A stretch of DNA of 25,805 nt from Thermoplasmata archaeon (GTDB lineage: Archaea > Thermoplasmatota > Thermoplasmata > Halarchaeoplasmatales > Halarchaeoplasmataceae), in assembly GCA_019594195.1 (NCBI GenBank), contig JAFDTP010000020.1, positions 1-25,805 on the forward strand, written 5' to 3'. Position 1 is the first letter of the stretch. The number at the start of each line of letters is the position of its first letter. The translations under genes and the position numbers were made by a program. The notes beneath the pieces were generated by a model, which was not told the DNA's origin, did not search any database, and was given only the letters and a program-made list of their open reading frames with translations. Below are positions 6,971-14,879 of the stretch, piece by piece.

Positions 6971-6976
6971 AGAGGT
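6971..6976 (+). promoter_or_regulatory. Shine-Dalgarno that fixes the aldo/keto reductase start
   Basis: AGAGGT lies five bases before ATG 6982. It falls inside the longer frame that opens at GTG 6958, which argues for the internal ATG. Confidence 0.7.
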
Positions 6977-6981
6977 TGAAC

Positions 6982-8139
6982 ATGAGATATAGAGAGGATA
7001 AAGATCTTGAAGTATCTGAGATAGGCATGGGATGTTACGCACTGGGTGGTTCTTACGGCTCTGTAGACAAAAAGGAATATAAGTCTGTTTTGAAAAGCGC
7101 TTATGAGCACGGTATAAATCTTTTCGATACCGCTGCAACCTATGGAGAAGAGGCTGAAAAGATACTTGGAGATGTTATAAGACCGAATAGAGAAGAAGTC
7201 GTAGTTTCTACAAAGATCGGAGCCGGAGAGGATGGAGACCCCTCACTCGCCTATTCTGACGTCAAGAACCAGTGCGAGAACAGCTTGGATAGATTGGACA
7301 TAGACCGGATCGACATATACCTCGTACATTTCGATGATCCAGAAACACCCATTGAAGAGACGGTAGAAGCTCTAGATGATCTGAAAGATGAGGAGAAGTT
7401 AAAACATTATGGAGTCAGTCATCTTCCGGTCGAAAGGATCAAAGAATACTTCAAAAAAGGTGACGTTTCTTTCTGTCTGTTGGAATTAAGTCCAGTAGCG
7501 AGGCAGGGTCGAAACGAACTCTTACCTCTTTGTGAAAACAATGATGCCAAGGCTATAGCTTTCAGCGTGACCGGTAGAGGCATCTTAACTGGAAACATCG
7601 ATGAAGATACTGAATTCGAGCCTAACGATATCAGGAGAATGGACCCATTGTTCAAAAAGGAAAGATTGAGATCCGCTCTCCGTATAACTGAAGAACTGAA
7701 TGAGATAGGAGAGGAGTACGATAAATCATCGGTCCAGGTAGCGATCAATTGGGTCTTGTCACAAAGGAACGTGATAAGCGCATTGACTGGGACTTCCTCC
7801 CAAAGACATCTTTTGGAAAATATCGGCGCTTCAGGATGGGAACTCAAGAAGAAGGATGAAGAGAGGATAGATAACCTACTTGATAGGGAAGAAGAAATTT
7901 TAGATGAAAAGGAACCGGAGATCTTGAAAGAGATCCTTGAAGAACAACTCGCTAAAAACCAATCTAAAAACTTCGGTGATCTAGTGTATGTTATTGAGGT
8001 CGCTATAGAGAGGGGTATAGCTAAACAAAAAGAAATACTTCCTCATTATCGAGAGTTACTTGCTAGCAGGAAGAAAAAAGCCCTTGAATACGATAGACTA
8101 GAAGATATAAGGAAAGAATTGAAGGACTTGATGCTTTGA
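6982..8139 (+). CDS. Aldo/keto reductase with C-terminal helical extension
   Basis: A 385-residue NAD(P)H-dependent oxidoreductase of the AKR superfamily (TIM barrel). The catalytic tetrad is visible: Asp49 and Tyr54 in FDTAATYGE, Lys78 in VVSTKIG and His116 in YLVHFDD. The NADPH-binding end has ALTGTSS near 267-273. The start MRYREDKDLEVSEIG aligns with the usual family start MKYR-LG-TGLxVSxIG; the longer frame to 6958 adds eight unrelated residues and is rejected by the Shine-Dalgarno and TATA evidence. The AKR domain ends near 300. About 80 charged, probably helical residues follow (for example ERGIAKQKEILPHYRELL), which is unusual. The substrate is unknown. It converges on the GyrI-like gene 16 bp away. 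Confidence 0.88.
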   Translation: MRYREDKDLEVSEIGMGCYALGGSYGSVDKKEYKSVLKSAYEHGINLFDTAATYGEEAEKILGDVIRPNREEVVVSTKIGAGEDGDPSLAYSDVKNQCENSLDRLDIDRIDIYLVHFDDPETPIEETVEALDDLKDEEKLKHYGVSHLPVERIKEYFKKGDVSFCLLELSPVARQGRNELLPLCENNDAKAIAFSVTGRGILTGNIDEDTEFEPNDIRRMDPLFKKERLRSALRITEELNEIGEEYDKSSVQVAINWVLSQRNVISALTGTSSQRHLLENIGASGWELKKKDEERIDNLLDREEEILDEKEPEILKEILEEQLAKNQSKNFGDLVYVIEVAIERGIAKQKEILPHYRELLASRKKKALEYDRLEDIRKELKDLML

Positions 8140-8155
8140 TCCTTAGTTGATAGCT

Positions 8156-8698
8156 TCACTCCTCGAGAAGTTCTTCATCGATCTCGTCCGCTGGTATCAG
8201 AACTTTCAGTTCTGAATCTTCGATATTTTCTACTCCTTTGAATTTCTCTTCGTGGAAGCACTGTATATGGAATAATCGATCGCCGTAGGTTCTCGGCCAA
8301 TAATCGGATTCTGGGAACCATTCTTGTAGGAGATATTCTTCCCACCCCTGGATCTCTTCTCCTTCTAGCTTGAATGATAGATATTTGCCCTGAGGCAAGA
8401 CTTTTGCTACGAGCTGTATAGGTATATCGTCAAGATCGGTAGATTCCATACCAACGAAGACATCCATCTTTCCGCTCTCTTCCAGCTCATGTTCATTCCA
8501 GACTTGCACTTCGTAAGACCACTCCGGATCGATCACTTTATCTTCGACAGAATCCCATCTATTGATGCAGAATTCGGACAGTCTTCTCCACATGTCTTCT
8601 ACTCTTTCTTCAAAACCTACATCGTCCTCTGTTATGGACCCGTGATAGTTGAGCCCGATCAGTTTGATATCGTCTTTATCTACAATTTCATATTCCAT
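8156..8698 (-). CDS. GyrI-like / effector-binding-domain protein
   Basis: A 180-residue single-domain protein resembling the GyrI-like (AraC effector-binding) fold. An early strand reads KLIGLNYHGS, the second half-repeat has VLPQGKYLSFKLEG, and LLQEWFPESDYW plus a closing ELKVLIPAD are typical landmarks of the family. No DNA-binding domain is present, so it is probably a stand-alone small-molecule binder or hydrolase-like member rather than a regulator. The frame opens at 8788, but the added 30 residues lack family similarity and contain the TATA box. A box at 8725-8732 predicts transcription start near 8702, just before ATG 8698. It is divergent from moxR. Many acidic residues and Trp occur. 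Confidence 0.72.
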   Translation of the reverse strand: MEYEIVDKDDIKLIGLNYHGSITEDDVGFEERVEDMWRRLSEFCINRWDSVEDKVIDPEWSYEVQVWNEHELEESGKMDVFVGMESTDLDDIPIQLVAKVLPQGKYLSFKLEGEEIQGWEEYLLQEWFPESDYWPRTYGDRLFHIQCFHEEKFKGVENIEDSELKVLIPADEIDEELLEE

Positions 8699-8724
8699 AT
8701 CGTTTATGAGGAATGTATGATTCG

Positions 8725-8732
8725 ATATAATA
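8725..8732 (-). promoter_or_regulatory. TATA box for the GyrI-like gene
   Basis: Minus-strand TATTATAT, centre near 8728. It predicts a start within a few bases of ATG 8698 and lies inside the longer frame from 8788, which it therefore argues against. Confidence 0.5.
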
Positions 8733-8772
8733 GTTTGGGTGGTGGTGATATGATAAGCCACTATACCAAAAC

Positions 8773-8813
8773 ATTTAATTTTGATCAACTGATAACCCGA
8801 TACGGTATAAAAA
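8773..8813 (+). promoter_or_regulatory. Promoter region of moxR with two TATA candidates
   Basis: ATTTAATT (8773-8780) predicts a start near 8802 and a ~30-nt leader that keeps the Shine-Dalgarno AGGTG (8820-8824). TATAAAAA (8806-8813) is the better-looking box but would start transcription at or just past the ATG. Which one is used cannot be decided here. Confidence 0.45.
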
Positions 8814-8831
8814 GCAAACAGGTGTCAAATC

Positions 8832-9782
8832 ATGGAGCTTGAAGAAGTATCGGATATTAGCGAGTCGCTTATAGACGAGGTGAGCAAGGCTATAGTTGGA
8901 AAAAGATCTGTACTCGAAAAGACCTTGCTCGGCATATTGGCTAACGGAAATATACTTTTTGAGGATTATCCGGGATTGGCTAAGACTTTACTTTCTAACT
9001 GTTTTGCGCGAACCTTGGGATGCGATTTCAAGAGGATACAGTTCACTCCCGACCTTCTACCTGCGGACATCACCGGTTCTTTCATATATGATAAGAACAC
9101 CGGCGATTTCAAGATGAGAAAAGGTCCGATATTCACCAATATCCTACTAGCTGACGAGGTGAACAGAGCTCCTCCGAAGACTCAGGCCGCACTGCTAGAG
9201 GCGATGCAGGAAAAACAGACAACTATCGAGGGAGAGACTCATACACTTGACGATCCTTTCATAGTCATAGCAACCCAGAATCCCATAGAATATGAAGGTA
9301 CCTATCCTCTACCTGAGGCGCAAGTCGATCGTTTTCTTATTCGCCTTGATGTCGGTTATCCATCAGCTTCAGACGAGGTCGAGATACTAAAGCGTAGGAA
9401 AGACAGGAAGACCGATGACGTCGAGATAGATAGGATAACGAATCCAGAAACTCTGATAGAGATGCAGGAAAAGATTGAGGACGTCCACCTTGACGACGAT
9501 ATCAAAAAATACATAGTGAACATAGTTCAGAAGACGAGAAGGAACAAAGACGTCGAGGTCGGATCTAGTCCCCGTGGTAGTCTAGCTTTGATGAAACTTT
9601 CGATGGCTAACGCCGCTATGAGAGGTAGGGACTACGTCGTGCCCGACGATGTCAAATTCATAGCTAAAGAGGCTCTTTCTCACAGACTTGTTCTAAAACC
9701 CGGTCCGGCGATAAAGGGTGTGGAAGAGGAAGAGATCATAGAACAGACTTTGAAGGACGTGCCCGTACCGAAAGTCGATTGA
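8832..9782 (+). CDS. moxR: MoxR-family AAA+ ATPase
   Basis: A 316-residue cytosolic AAA+ ATPase of the MoxR type. The Walker A region reads EDYPGLAKT (residues 44-52, Lys51) and Walker B LLADE (105-109). Next come the MoxR-specific NRAPPKTQAALLEAMQE, sensor 1 Asn150 in ATQNP, and EGTYPLPEAQVDRF. A C-terminal lid helical domain has SSPRGSLALMKL. MoxR proteins usually work as chaperones with a VWA or DUF58 partner encoded next door. Here no such partner follows, only a T-rich tail and then an aldehyde dehydrogenase gene. Its substrate and role are therefore open. GGTG at 8821-8824 gives the Shine-Dalgarno. Confidence 0.93.
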   Translation: MELEEVSDISESLIDEVSKAIVGKRSVLEKTLLGILANGNILFEDYPGLAKTLLSNCFARTLGCDFKRIQFTPDLLPADITGSFIYDKNTGDFKMRKGPIFTNILLADEVNRAPPKTQAALLEAMQEKQTTIEGETHTLDDPFIVIATQNPIEYEGTYPLPEAQVDRFLIRLDVGYPSASDEVEILKRRKDRKTDDVEIDRITNPETLIEMQEKIEDVHLDDDIKKYIVNIVQKTRRNKDVEVGSSPRGSLALMKLSMANAAMRGRDYVVPDDVKFIAKEALSHRLVLKPGPAIKGVEEEEIIEQTLKDVPVPKVD

Positions 9783-9821
9783 ATCGATAAACAACCGATA
9801 GAGATCACTTTCCTTAGAACC

Positions 9822-9836
9822 TTTTTCTTATTTTGA
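9822..9836 (+). terminator. T-rich terminator after moxR
   Basis: CTTTTTCTTATTTTG about 40 bp after the moxR stop, with no strong hairpin. Archaeal polymerase terminates on such T-runs. It separates moxR from the next gene, which has its own TATA box. Confidence 0.4.
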
Positions 9837-9865
9837 TCAAGTCGAACTACTTTCATCGAAAGAAC

Positions 9866-9901
9866 TTATAATGATGTTATCTCTATTATAGCATTAGGGG
9901 G
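9866..9901 (+). promoter_or_regulatory. Promoter and Shine-Dalgarno of the P5C dehydrogenase gene
   Basis: TTATAA at 9866-9871 predicts transcription start near 9894. AGGGGG at 9896-9901 is a Shine-Dalgarno seven bases before ATG 9909. Together they favour ATG 9909 over the TTG codons at 9903 and 9906. Confidence 0.5.
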
Positions 9902-9908
9902 TTTGTTG

Positions 9909-11528
9909 ATGTTATGGTCTATAGAGAAGCCTAAAAATGAGATGGAGGATATTTTAGATTATGCTCCTGGTAGTGAGGAAAGGAAAGAACTCGAAGAAGA
10001 GCTTGAAAAGATAAAAGAGGAGACCGTAGAGATACCTCTTATCATAGATGGAGAGGAGGTAAAGACCGATAAGACCCAAAAGGTCGTTAGTCCGCATGAC
10101 CACCAAAACGTGTTGGCTGAAGTCCATCTTGCTAGAGAAGACGAGATCGAGATGGCTATAGAGGCCGCGGAAAAGGCACACAAGGAGTGGTCTCAGATCA
10201 ACTGGTATCATAGAGCTGCCGTTTTCAGAAAAGCGGCAGATCTTCTAGCGGGTCCCATGAGGATCGATAATATAGCTGCTATAATGATGAATCAATCCAA
10301 AAATCCCTATGAAGCAGAGATCGATCTAGCTGAACTAGTCGATTTTTGGAGATTGAACGCTTACTACATGAAATTCATCTACGAACAGCAGCCGGATCAG
10401 ATCGAGGGGGAGATGAACAGATTAGACTGGAGACCATTAGAGGGATTCGTTTTTGCCGTCACGCCCTTCAATTTTTACTCTATCGCCGGAAATCTACCGG
10501 CTTCTCCAGCGATAGTCGGAAACACAGTGATCTGGAAACCGTCTTTTGATGTTTCTTTTTCCAATTACCACATCATGAAGATTTGGTTAGAAGCCGGATT
10601 AGATGATGGAGTGATCAACTTTTTACCGTTTCCAAGCGAAATATCGGAATTGATAACGGAACATGAAGATCTTGCAGGTCTAAACTTTACAGGAAGTTAC
10701 AGCACCCTCACATATCTATGGGACGTGATTAATTCCAATATCGAAACCTATCATAACTTCCCCAGGATTGTGGGTGAAGCTGGAGGTAAAGATTTCATAT
10801 TCATCCACCGCTCCGCTGATATCCATAATGCAGCCATAAATATCATCAGAGGTTCTTTCGGCTATCAAGGACAGAAGTGCTCTGCTTCGTCAAGAGTTTA
10901 CTGTCCGGAGAGCATGTGGGATGAACTTAAAGAGATATTGGATAGAGAAGTCAAAGAGATAGAAGTCGGACCTGTAGACGATCTAAAGAGTTACATGGGC
11001 GCTGTCATAGATCAGGGCGCTTTTGATAAGATAGTGAGTTACATAAAATATGCTGAAGAAAACGAGGACTACGAGATACTGCATGGTGGCGAGTATCACT
11101 CCGATGAGGGATGGTTTGTAGAACCCACCGTTATAAAAACCGAAGACCCAAAAGGCAAACTCATGGAAGAAGAGATATTCGGTCCGGTAGTGACCATCTA
11201 TGTTTATCCTGATGATGAATATGAAGAGACATTGGAATTGTGTGATCGCACCTCTCCCTATGCTCTGACCGGTTCTATCTTCTCGAAAGATAGTCAGGCT
11301 ATCCATTTAGCAGAAGAAAAGTTAAGATATTCAGCCGGCAACTTATACATCAACGACAAGCCTACCGCTGCTGTAGTCGGAAGACAGCCATTCGGCGGAG
11401 CAAGAGCTTCTGGAACCAACGACAAGGCCGGTTATTGGATACATCTTTTGAGATGGATGACTCCTCGCTCGATTAAAGAAACGATCCTCCCTCCAGAAGA
11501 CTGGAAGAGAGGTTTCATGCTGGACTGA
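9909..11528 (+). CDS. pruA: L-glutamate gamma-semialdehyde (delta-1-pyrroline-5-carboxylate) dehydrogenase, ALDH4 type
   Basis: A 539-residue NAD(P)+-dependent aldehyde dehydrogenase that oxidises glutamate semialdehyde/P5C to glutamate. Family markers of the stand-alone ALDH4/P5CDH group are FAVTPFNFYSIAGNLPASPA (182-201), NFTGSYSTLTYLWD (259-272), the general base Glu290 in PRIVGEAGGKDF, and catalytic Cys324 in GYQGQKCSASSR. The N-terminal ~40 residues are acidic and probably helical. No proline dehydrogenase gene is nearby, so in this archaeon the substrate could come from ornithine or arginine breakdown rather than proline; this is inference. The gene has its own promoter and converges on hom with 17 bp between stops. 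Another acidic semialdehyde is a lesser possibility. Confidence 0.88.
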   Translation: MLWSIEKPKNEMEDILDYAPGSEERKELEEELEKIKEETVEIPLIIDGEEVKTDKTQKVVSPHDHQNVLAEVHLAREDEIEMAIEAAEKAHKEWSQINWYHRAAVFRKAADLLAGPMRIDNIAAIMMNQSKNPYEAEIDLAELVDFWRLNAYYMKFIYEQQPDQIEGEMNRLDWRPLEGFVFAVTPFNFYSIAGNLPASPAIVGNTVIWKPSFDVSFSNYHIMKIWLEAGLDDGVINFLPFPSEISELITEHEDLAGLNFTGSYSTLTYLWDVINSNIETYHNFPRIVGEAGGKDFIFIHRSADIHNAAINIIRGSFGYQGQKCSASSRVYCPESMWDELKEILDREVKEIEVGPVDDLKSYMGAVIDQGAFDKIVSYIKYAEENEDYEILHGGEYHSDEGWFVEPTVIKTEDPKGKLMEEEIFGPVVTIYVYPDDEYEETLELCDRTSPYALTGSIFSKDSQAIHLAEEKLRYSAGNLYINDKPTAAVVGRQPFGGARASGTNDKAGYWIHLLRWMTPRSIKETILPPEDWKRGFMLD

Positions 11529-11545
11529 ACGGTTGGATCAACTCT

Positions 11546-12574
11546 TCAGATCTCTTCGTTTATGGATAGGAGGTCGACCAGCAGAGCGTAGCCGGTTTCT
11601 TCTTTTCCAGCGCCCGGTCCGATTATGGTCACCTCACCCAGATGATCGGTTGTGAAGGTCAGTGCGTTCGTAGGCCCCATGACGCCGGCTAGAGGATGAT
11701 CTAAAGGCATCTTTTCAGGAGCGACTTTTGCCTTGACTCCATCCTCTGTCTTTTTCGTGTGCGCTATCAATTTCCATCTCTTCTCCTCTTCTTTCGCTTC
11801 TTGAATATCATCTTTGGTGATGTCCGTTATTCCCTTTCTTTCGACATCTTCTAGTTCTATATCGGCGCCCATGACCGTATTCGACATTATCAGAGTCTTA
11901 CCCTGAGCATCGACACCTTCTACATCTCCGGAGGGATCGGCTTCTGCATAACCTAACTCCTGGGCCTTATCCAGCGCTTCTTGATATCCCATACCTTCTT
12001 CCATCTTACTCAAGATGTAATTGGTGGTTCCGTTCACTATGCCTTTTATCTCGTTTATATCGCATCCAGCAAGGTTTTTCATCGCAAGATTAATCGCCGG
12101 TGTGCCGGCTAAGACAGTCCCTTCGAATTTGTACTTGACGTCGTTTTTATCGGCGAGCTCTAAAAGTTCATTCACTTCCTGGGCGACAGGTCCTTTGTTC
12201 GTACTGACAACGTGTTTCCCTTCTTCCAGAGCGGTCCTGACATGTTTCAGTGCCGGTCCTCCTGTCTCCATATCGGTGAAGGTGACTTCGATTATAGTAT
12301 CTGCATCTGTTTCAGTTATAGTTTCTATGGAATCATAGCCGGTTCTACCTTCAGGATAATTCGACAGATCTTTACCTTCCCTTACAAGCTCCAGTACTTT
12401 TCCTAGATCTAATCCATCTTTATTGTAAATCGAACCTAACTCGACGTCTGAGATAGCCAAGATTTCAAATTCGAAATCGTATTCCTCTTTCAGTTTTTCC
12501 TTTTTTTCGTGGAGGATCTCTGCCAGTCCTTGACCTACTACACCAAAACCGATAAAAGCTAATTTAAACTTCAT
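11546..12574 (-). CDS. hom: Homoserine dehydrogenase (no ACT domain)
   Basis: A 342-residue NAD(P)-dependent enzyme that reduces aspartate semialdehyde to homoserine for threonine and methionine synthesis. The Rossmann motif GFGVVGQG is at 9-16, STNKGPVA with conserved Lys127 follows, NGTTNYIL is at 181-188, and the catalytic region GYAEADPSGDVEGVDAQGK ends with Lys226. It ends at the dehydrogenase domain, so there is no C-terminal ACT domain for threonine feedback and no fused aspartokinase. A T/A-rich box at 12618-12628 predicts a ~22-nt leader, and GGGATGA just before the ATG is a weak Shine-Dalgarno. It is divergent from gyaR and not in an amino-acid operon here. Confidence 0.94.
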   Translation of the reverse strand: MKFKLAFIGFGVVGQGLAEILHEKKEKLKEEYDFEFEILAISDVELGSIYNKDGLDLGKVLELVREGKDLSNYPEGRTGYDSIETITETDADTIIEVTFTDMETGGPALKHVRTALEEGKHVVSTNKGPVAQEVNELLELADKNDVKYKFEGTVLAGTPAINLAMKNLAGCDINEIKGIVNGTTNYILSKMEEGMGYQEALDKAQELGYAEADPSGDVEGVDAQGKTLIMSNTVMGADIELEDVERKGITDITKDDIQEAKEEEKRWKLIAHTKKTEDGVKAKVAPEKMPLDHPLAGVMGPTNALTFTTDHLGEVTIIGPGAGKEETGYALLVDLLSINEEI

Positions 12575-12617
12575 TTTTCATCCCTTCTATTATCGATAGA
12601 GTTATTCCTGCAATCTA

Positions 12618-12638
12618 CTTAATTTTTTCCTATACAAA
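12618..12638. promoter_or_regulatory. Back-to-back promoters of hom (minus) and gyaR (plus)
   Basis: Minus: AAAAAATTAAG (12618-12628), predicted start near 12596 for hom. Plus: TATACAAA (12631-12638), predicted start near 12660, which keeps the gyaR Shine-Dalgarno GGTG (12670-12673) in the message. The boxes are only a few bases apart, so the two genes may compete for TBP/TFB or share regulation. Confidence 0.45.
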
Positions 12639-12678
12639 AATTTGTAATACGTCTATCCAATATTGAGACGGTGTTATC

Positions 12679-13644
12679 ATGGATATATTCGTCACGAGAC
12701 AGATACCTGAAATAGGGATCGATAAGCTTAGAGAAAGGCACGACGTAGAAGTCAGCCAAAAGTCTAGAAATCTTACTAAAGACGAGATCATAGAGGGTGT
12801 GAAGGGAAAAGACGCAGTTTTATGTCTACTAACTGACATGATTGATGAAGAGATCATAGAAGCAGGAAAAGACCTGAAGGTCATCTCTAACTACGCCGTA
12901 GGTTACGATAATATCAAAGTAGAATCGGCGACAGAAAGAGGGATAGCTGTTACAAATACACCGGGCGTTCTGACTGAAGCGACCGCCGAGATAGCTTGGG
13001 CTCTGTTGATGTCTGTCGCTAGGAACGTGGTCGAAGGCGATAGATTCGTCAGAGAAGACAGGTTCGAAGGTTGGGATCCCACCCTGATGTTAGGTCATGA
13101 GCTGCACGGAAAAACTCTAGGTATAGTCGGCATGGGTAATATCGGTAGTAAATTGGCTGAGATGAGTCGAGGATTCGATATGGATATAGTGTATTATAAC
13201 AGATCTAGGAATGAAGAGGTCGAGAGTGAACTGGATGCTGAGTTCGTCGAGCTTGATGAACTTCTCTCCCGATCAGATTTTGTCTCTCTTCACGTCCCGC
13301 TCACGGAAGAAACCGAGGGCATGATAGGCGAGGAAGAATTAGAAAAGATGAGCGAGGATTCTTACCTGATAAATACTGCTAGAGGCGATGTGGTGGATGA
13401 AGACGCTCTGGTGGAAACTTTGAGAGAAGGTGGGATCGCTGGAGCCGGGATCGACGTTTATGCCGACGAACCCGAGGGAGCGAATCCCGACTATTACGAT
13501 CTAGACAATTTGGTGTTGACCCCTCATCTTGGAAGCGCCAGTTACAAGGCTAGAGAGGGCATGGCTGTCATGGCGGCGGAGAACATAATATCCGTATTAG
13601 ATGGAGACGAACCCGAAAATATAGTGAATCCTGAAGTCATGTGA
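12679..13644 (+). CDS. gyaR: D-2-hydroxyacid dehydrogenase, glyoxylate reductase-like
   Basis: A 321-residue member of the D-isomer-specific 2-hydroxyacid dehydrogenases. It is close in pattern to Thermococcales glyoxylate reductase: the start has TRQIPEIGIDKL, then SNYAVGYDNI, VTNTPGVLTEATAE, and an end like LGSASYKAREGMA. The nucleotide motif is GMGNIG (151-156). The catalytic trio is Arg235 in NTARGDVVD, Glu264 in YADEPE and His283 in TPHLGSA. The strand-2 end YYNRSR has no acidic residue, which suggests NADP(H) is accepted. Glyoxylate, hydroxypyruvate or another 2-oxo acid may be the substrate. The aminotransferase gene follows after 49 bp, so the pair may act on the same 2-oxo acid pool. 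Confidence 0.87.
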   Translation: MDIFVTRQIPEIGIDKLRERHDVEVSQKSRNLTKDEIIEGVKGKDAVLCLLTDMIDEEIIEAGKDLKVISNYAVGYDNIKVESATERGIAVTNTPGVLTEATAEIAWALLMSVARNVVEGDRFVREDRFEGWDPTLMLGHELHGKTLGIVGMGNIGSKLAEMSRGFDMDIVYYNRSRNEEVESELDAEFVELDELLSRSDFVSLHVPLTEETEGMIGEEELEKMSEDSYLINTARGDVVDEDALVETLREGGIAGAGIDVYADEPEGANPDYYDLDNLVLTPHLGSASYKAREGMAVMAAENIISVLDGDEPENIVNPEVM

Positions 13645-13693
13645 GTAAAATAACGATAAAAATTTAATAGATGAGGGGATAGGGAGTTTTGCC

Positions 13694-14818
13694 ATGATCA
13701 CTCAAAAAGTTAGGGAAGTGGAGTTGAGCGGCATAAGGAAGATGTTCGAGATGGCTGATGAAGATTCGATCAATTTGGGTCTAGGCCAGCCTGACTTTCA
13801 ACCGCCCGAAGGAGCGATAGAAGCCTACTATCAGGCCATGCGTGACGGGAAAAACGGATACGGCTCGACGTATGGACTCGAAGATTTGCGAGAGAGAATA
13901 GCTGAAGAATACTCGAAATACAAATCTGGACTGAGTAAAGATAATGTGATGATGCATGTAGGAGCTACCCAGGCCTTTCGAGTTACGACCGAATCCGTGA
14001 TAGAGAAGGGTGACGAAGTCCTTTATCCTGAACCTGGCTTTGTGCTTTACGATTCGCAGATCAAATTGGCAGAAGGCAGACCCGTTTCTTATCCGGTGGA
14101 ACAGAAGAACGATTTCGTACCCCAGATAGATGACCTTGAAGAAAGAAGGACTGAAGACACCAAAGCCATAATATTGAATTCGCCTTCAAATCCGACAGGA
14201 GGGGTTTTTCCTGAAGAAGATATCAAAAAGATCGTGGAATGGGCTAGAGAGAACGGACTACTGATACTATCTGATGAGGTCTATGAAAGGATGATTTATG
14301 AAGGGGAACACAAATCGTTTTTGGGTGATTATGAAAATGTTATCATGATCAACTCTTTTTCCAAAGTATTTGCCATGACAGGTTGGAGGGTAGGATATAT
14401 AGTGACCAAAAAAGACTGGATACAGGAGATAGGTAAATTGAACTATTATAATATCGCCTGTCCACCTACCGCCACCCAGCATGCTGTACTCCATGCTTTA
14501 GAAAATGAGATGGATTTTGTTCGAGATATGACTAAAACTTTCCAAGAAAGGAGAGACATAATTGTCGATCGTCTCAATTCCATCCCAGGGTTCGAATGTT
14601 TGAAGCCAAAAGGAGCGTTCTATGTATTTCCATCATTTGATTTTGATCTGACCGCTAAAGAGTTCGCTATGGAGATCATGGAGGAAGGAGTCATAGTGAC
14701 CCCGGGAACTGCCTTCGGACCGACTGGAGAGGGCCATCTGAGATTCTCCTACGCTAATTCTACTGAGAATATAAAGGAAGCTATGGATATCGTAGAGAGA
14801 GTAGCTGAAGAACTCTGA
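13694..14818 (+). CDS. PLP-dependent aminotransferase, class I/II (aspartate aminotransferase-like)
   Basis: A 374-residue fold-type I aminotransferase. The start reads LGLGQPDF, followed by Asn166 in SPSNPTGG and Asp194 and Tyr197 in ILSDEVYERM. The PLP Schiff-base lysine is Lys224 in NSFSKVFAMTGWRVGY, and the carboxylate-binding Arg is in LRFSYANS near the C-terminus. The family includes aspartate, alanine and aromatic aminotransferases of archaea, so the amino donor is uncertain. GGGAG (13682-13686) is the Shine-Dalgarno. A promoter-like AT stretch lies at 13655-13668, so it may be co-transcribed with gyaR, transcribed alone, or both. Transamination of glyoxylate or hydroxypyruvate would link it to its neighbour; this is inference. 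Confidence 0.9.
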   Translation: MITQKVREVELSGIRKMFEMADEDSINLGLGQPDFQPPEGAIEAYYQAMRDGKNGYGSTYGLEDLRERIAEEYSKYKSGLSKDNVMMHVGATQAFRVTTESVIEKGDEVLYPEPGFVLYDSQIKLAEGRPVSYPVEQKNDFVPQIDDLEERRTEDTKAIILNSPSNPTGGVFPEEDIKKIVEWARENGLLILSDEVYERMIYEGEHKSFLGDYENVIMINSFSKVFAMTGWRVGYIVTKKDWIQEIGKLNYYNIACPPTATQHAVLHALENEMDFVRDMTKTFQERRDIIVDRLNSIPGFECLKPKGAFYVFPSFDFDLTAKEFAMEIMEEGVIVTPGTAFGPTGEGHLRFSYANSTENIKEAMDIVERVAEEL

Positions 14819-14843
14819 AGTTAGGAGAACGGTTCCGGGCAAA

Positions 14844-14851
14844 TTTTATAG
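14844..14851 (+). promoter_or_regulatory. TATA box for the first glycan-cluster gene
   Basis: TTTTATAG in a 61-bp gap. It predicts transcription start near 14873, a few bases before ATG 14880, so the glycan cluster starts with its own promoter. Confidence 0.5.
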
Positions 14852-14879
14852 GTTTAAGTTCTCTTGAAAGATAACATCC

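Noticed and set aside
8698..8788. Longer N-terminus for the GyrI-like protein
   Set aside because: The extra 30 residues match no family pattern and the segment contains the gene's likely TATA box.
8489..8842. Plus-strand 117-codon frame opposite the GyrI-like gene
   Set aside because: It is antisense to a recognisable family, runs into the moxR start, and shows no family motif or ribosome-binding site.
12021..12338. Plus-strand 105-codon frame inside hom
   Set aside because: It is antisense to the conserved homoserine dehydrogenase core. The Ser/Thr/Phe-rich composition is the usual mirror of an acidic gene.
14585..14600. AGGGTTCGAATG resembling a tRNA T-arm
   Set aside because: It lies within the conserved aminotransferase frame, and no matching T-stem, anticodon arm or acceptor stem can be folded around it. 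Similar GGTTCGAA strings near 13060 and on minus near 5140 are also inside genes.
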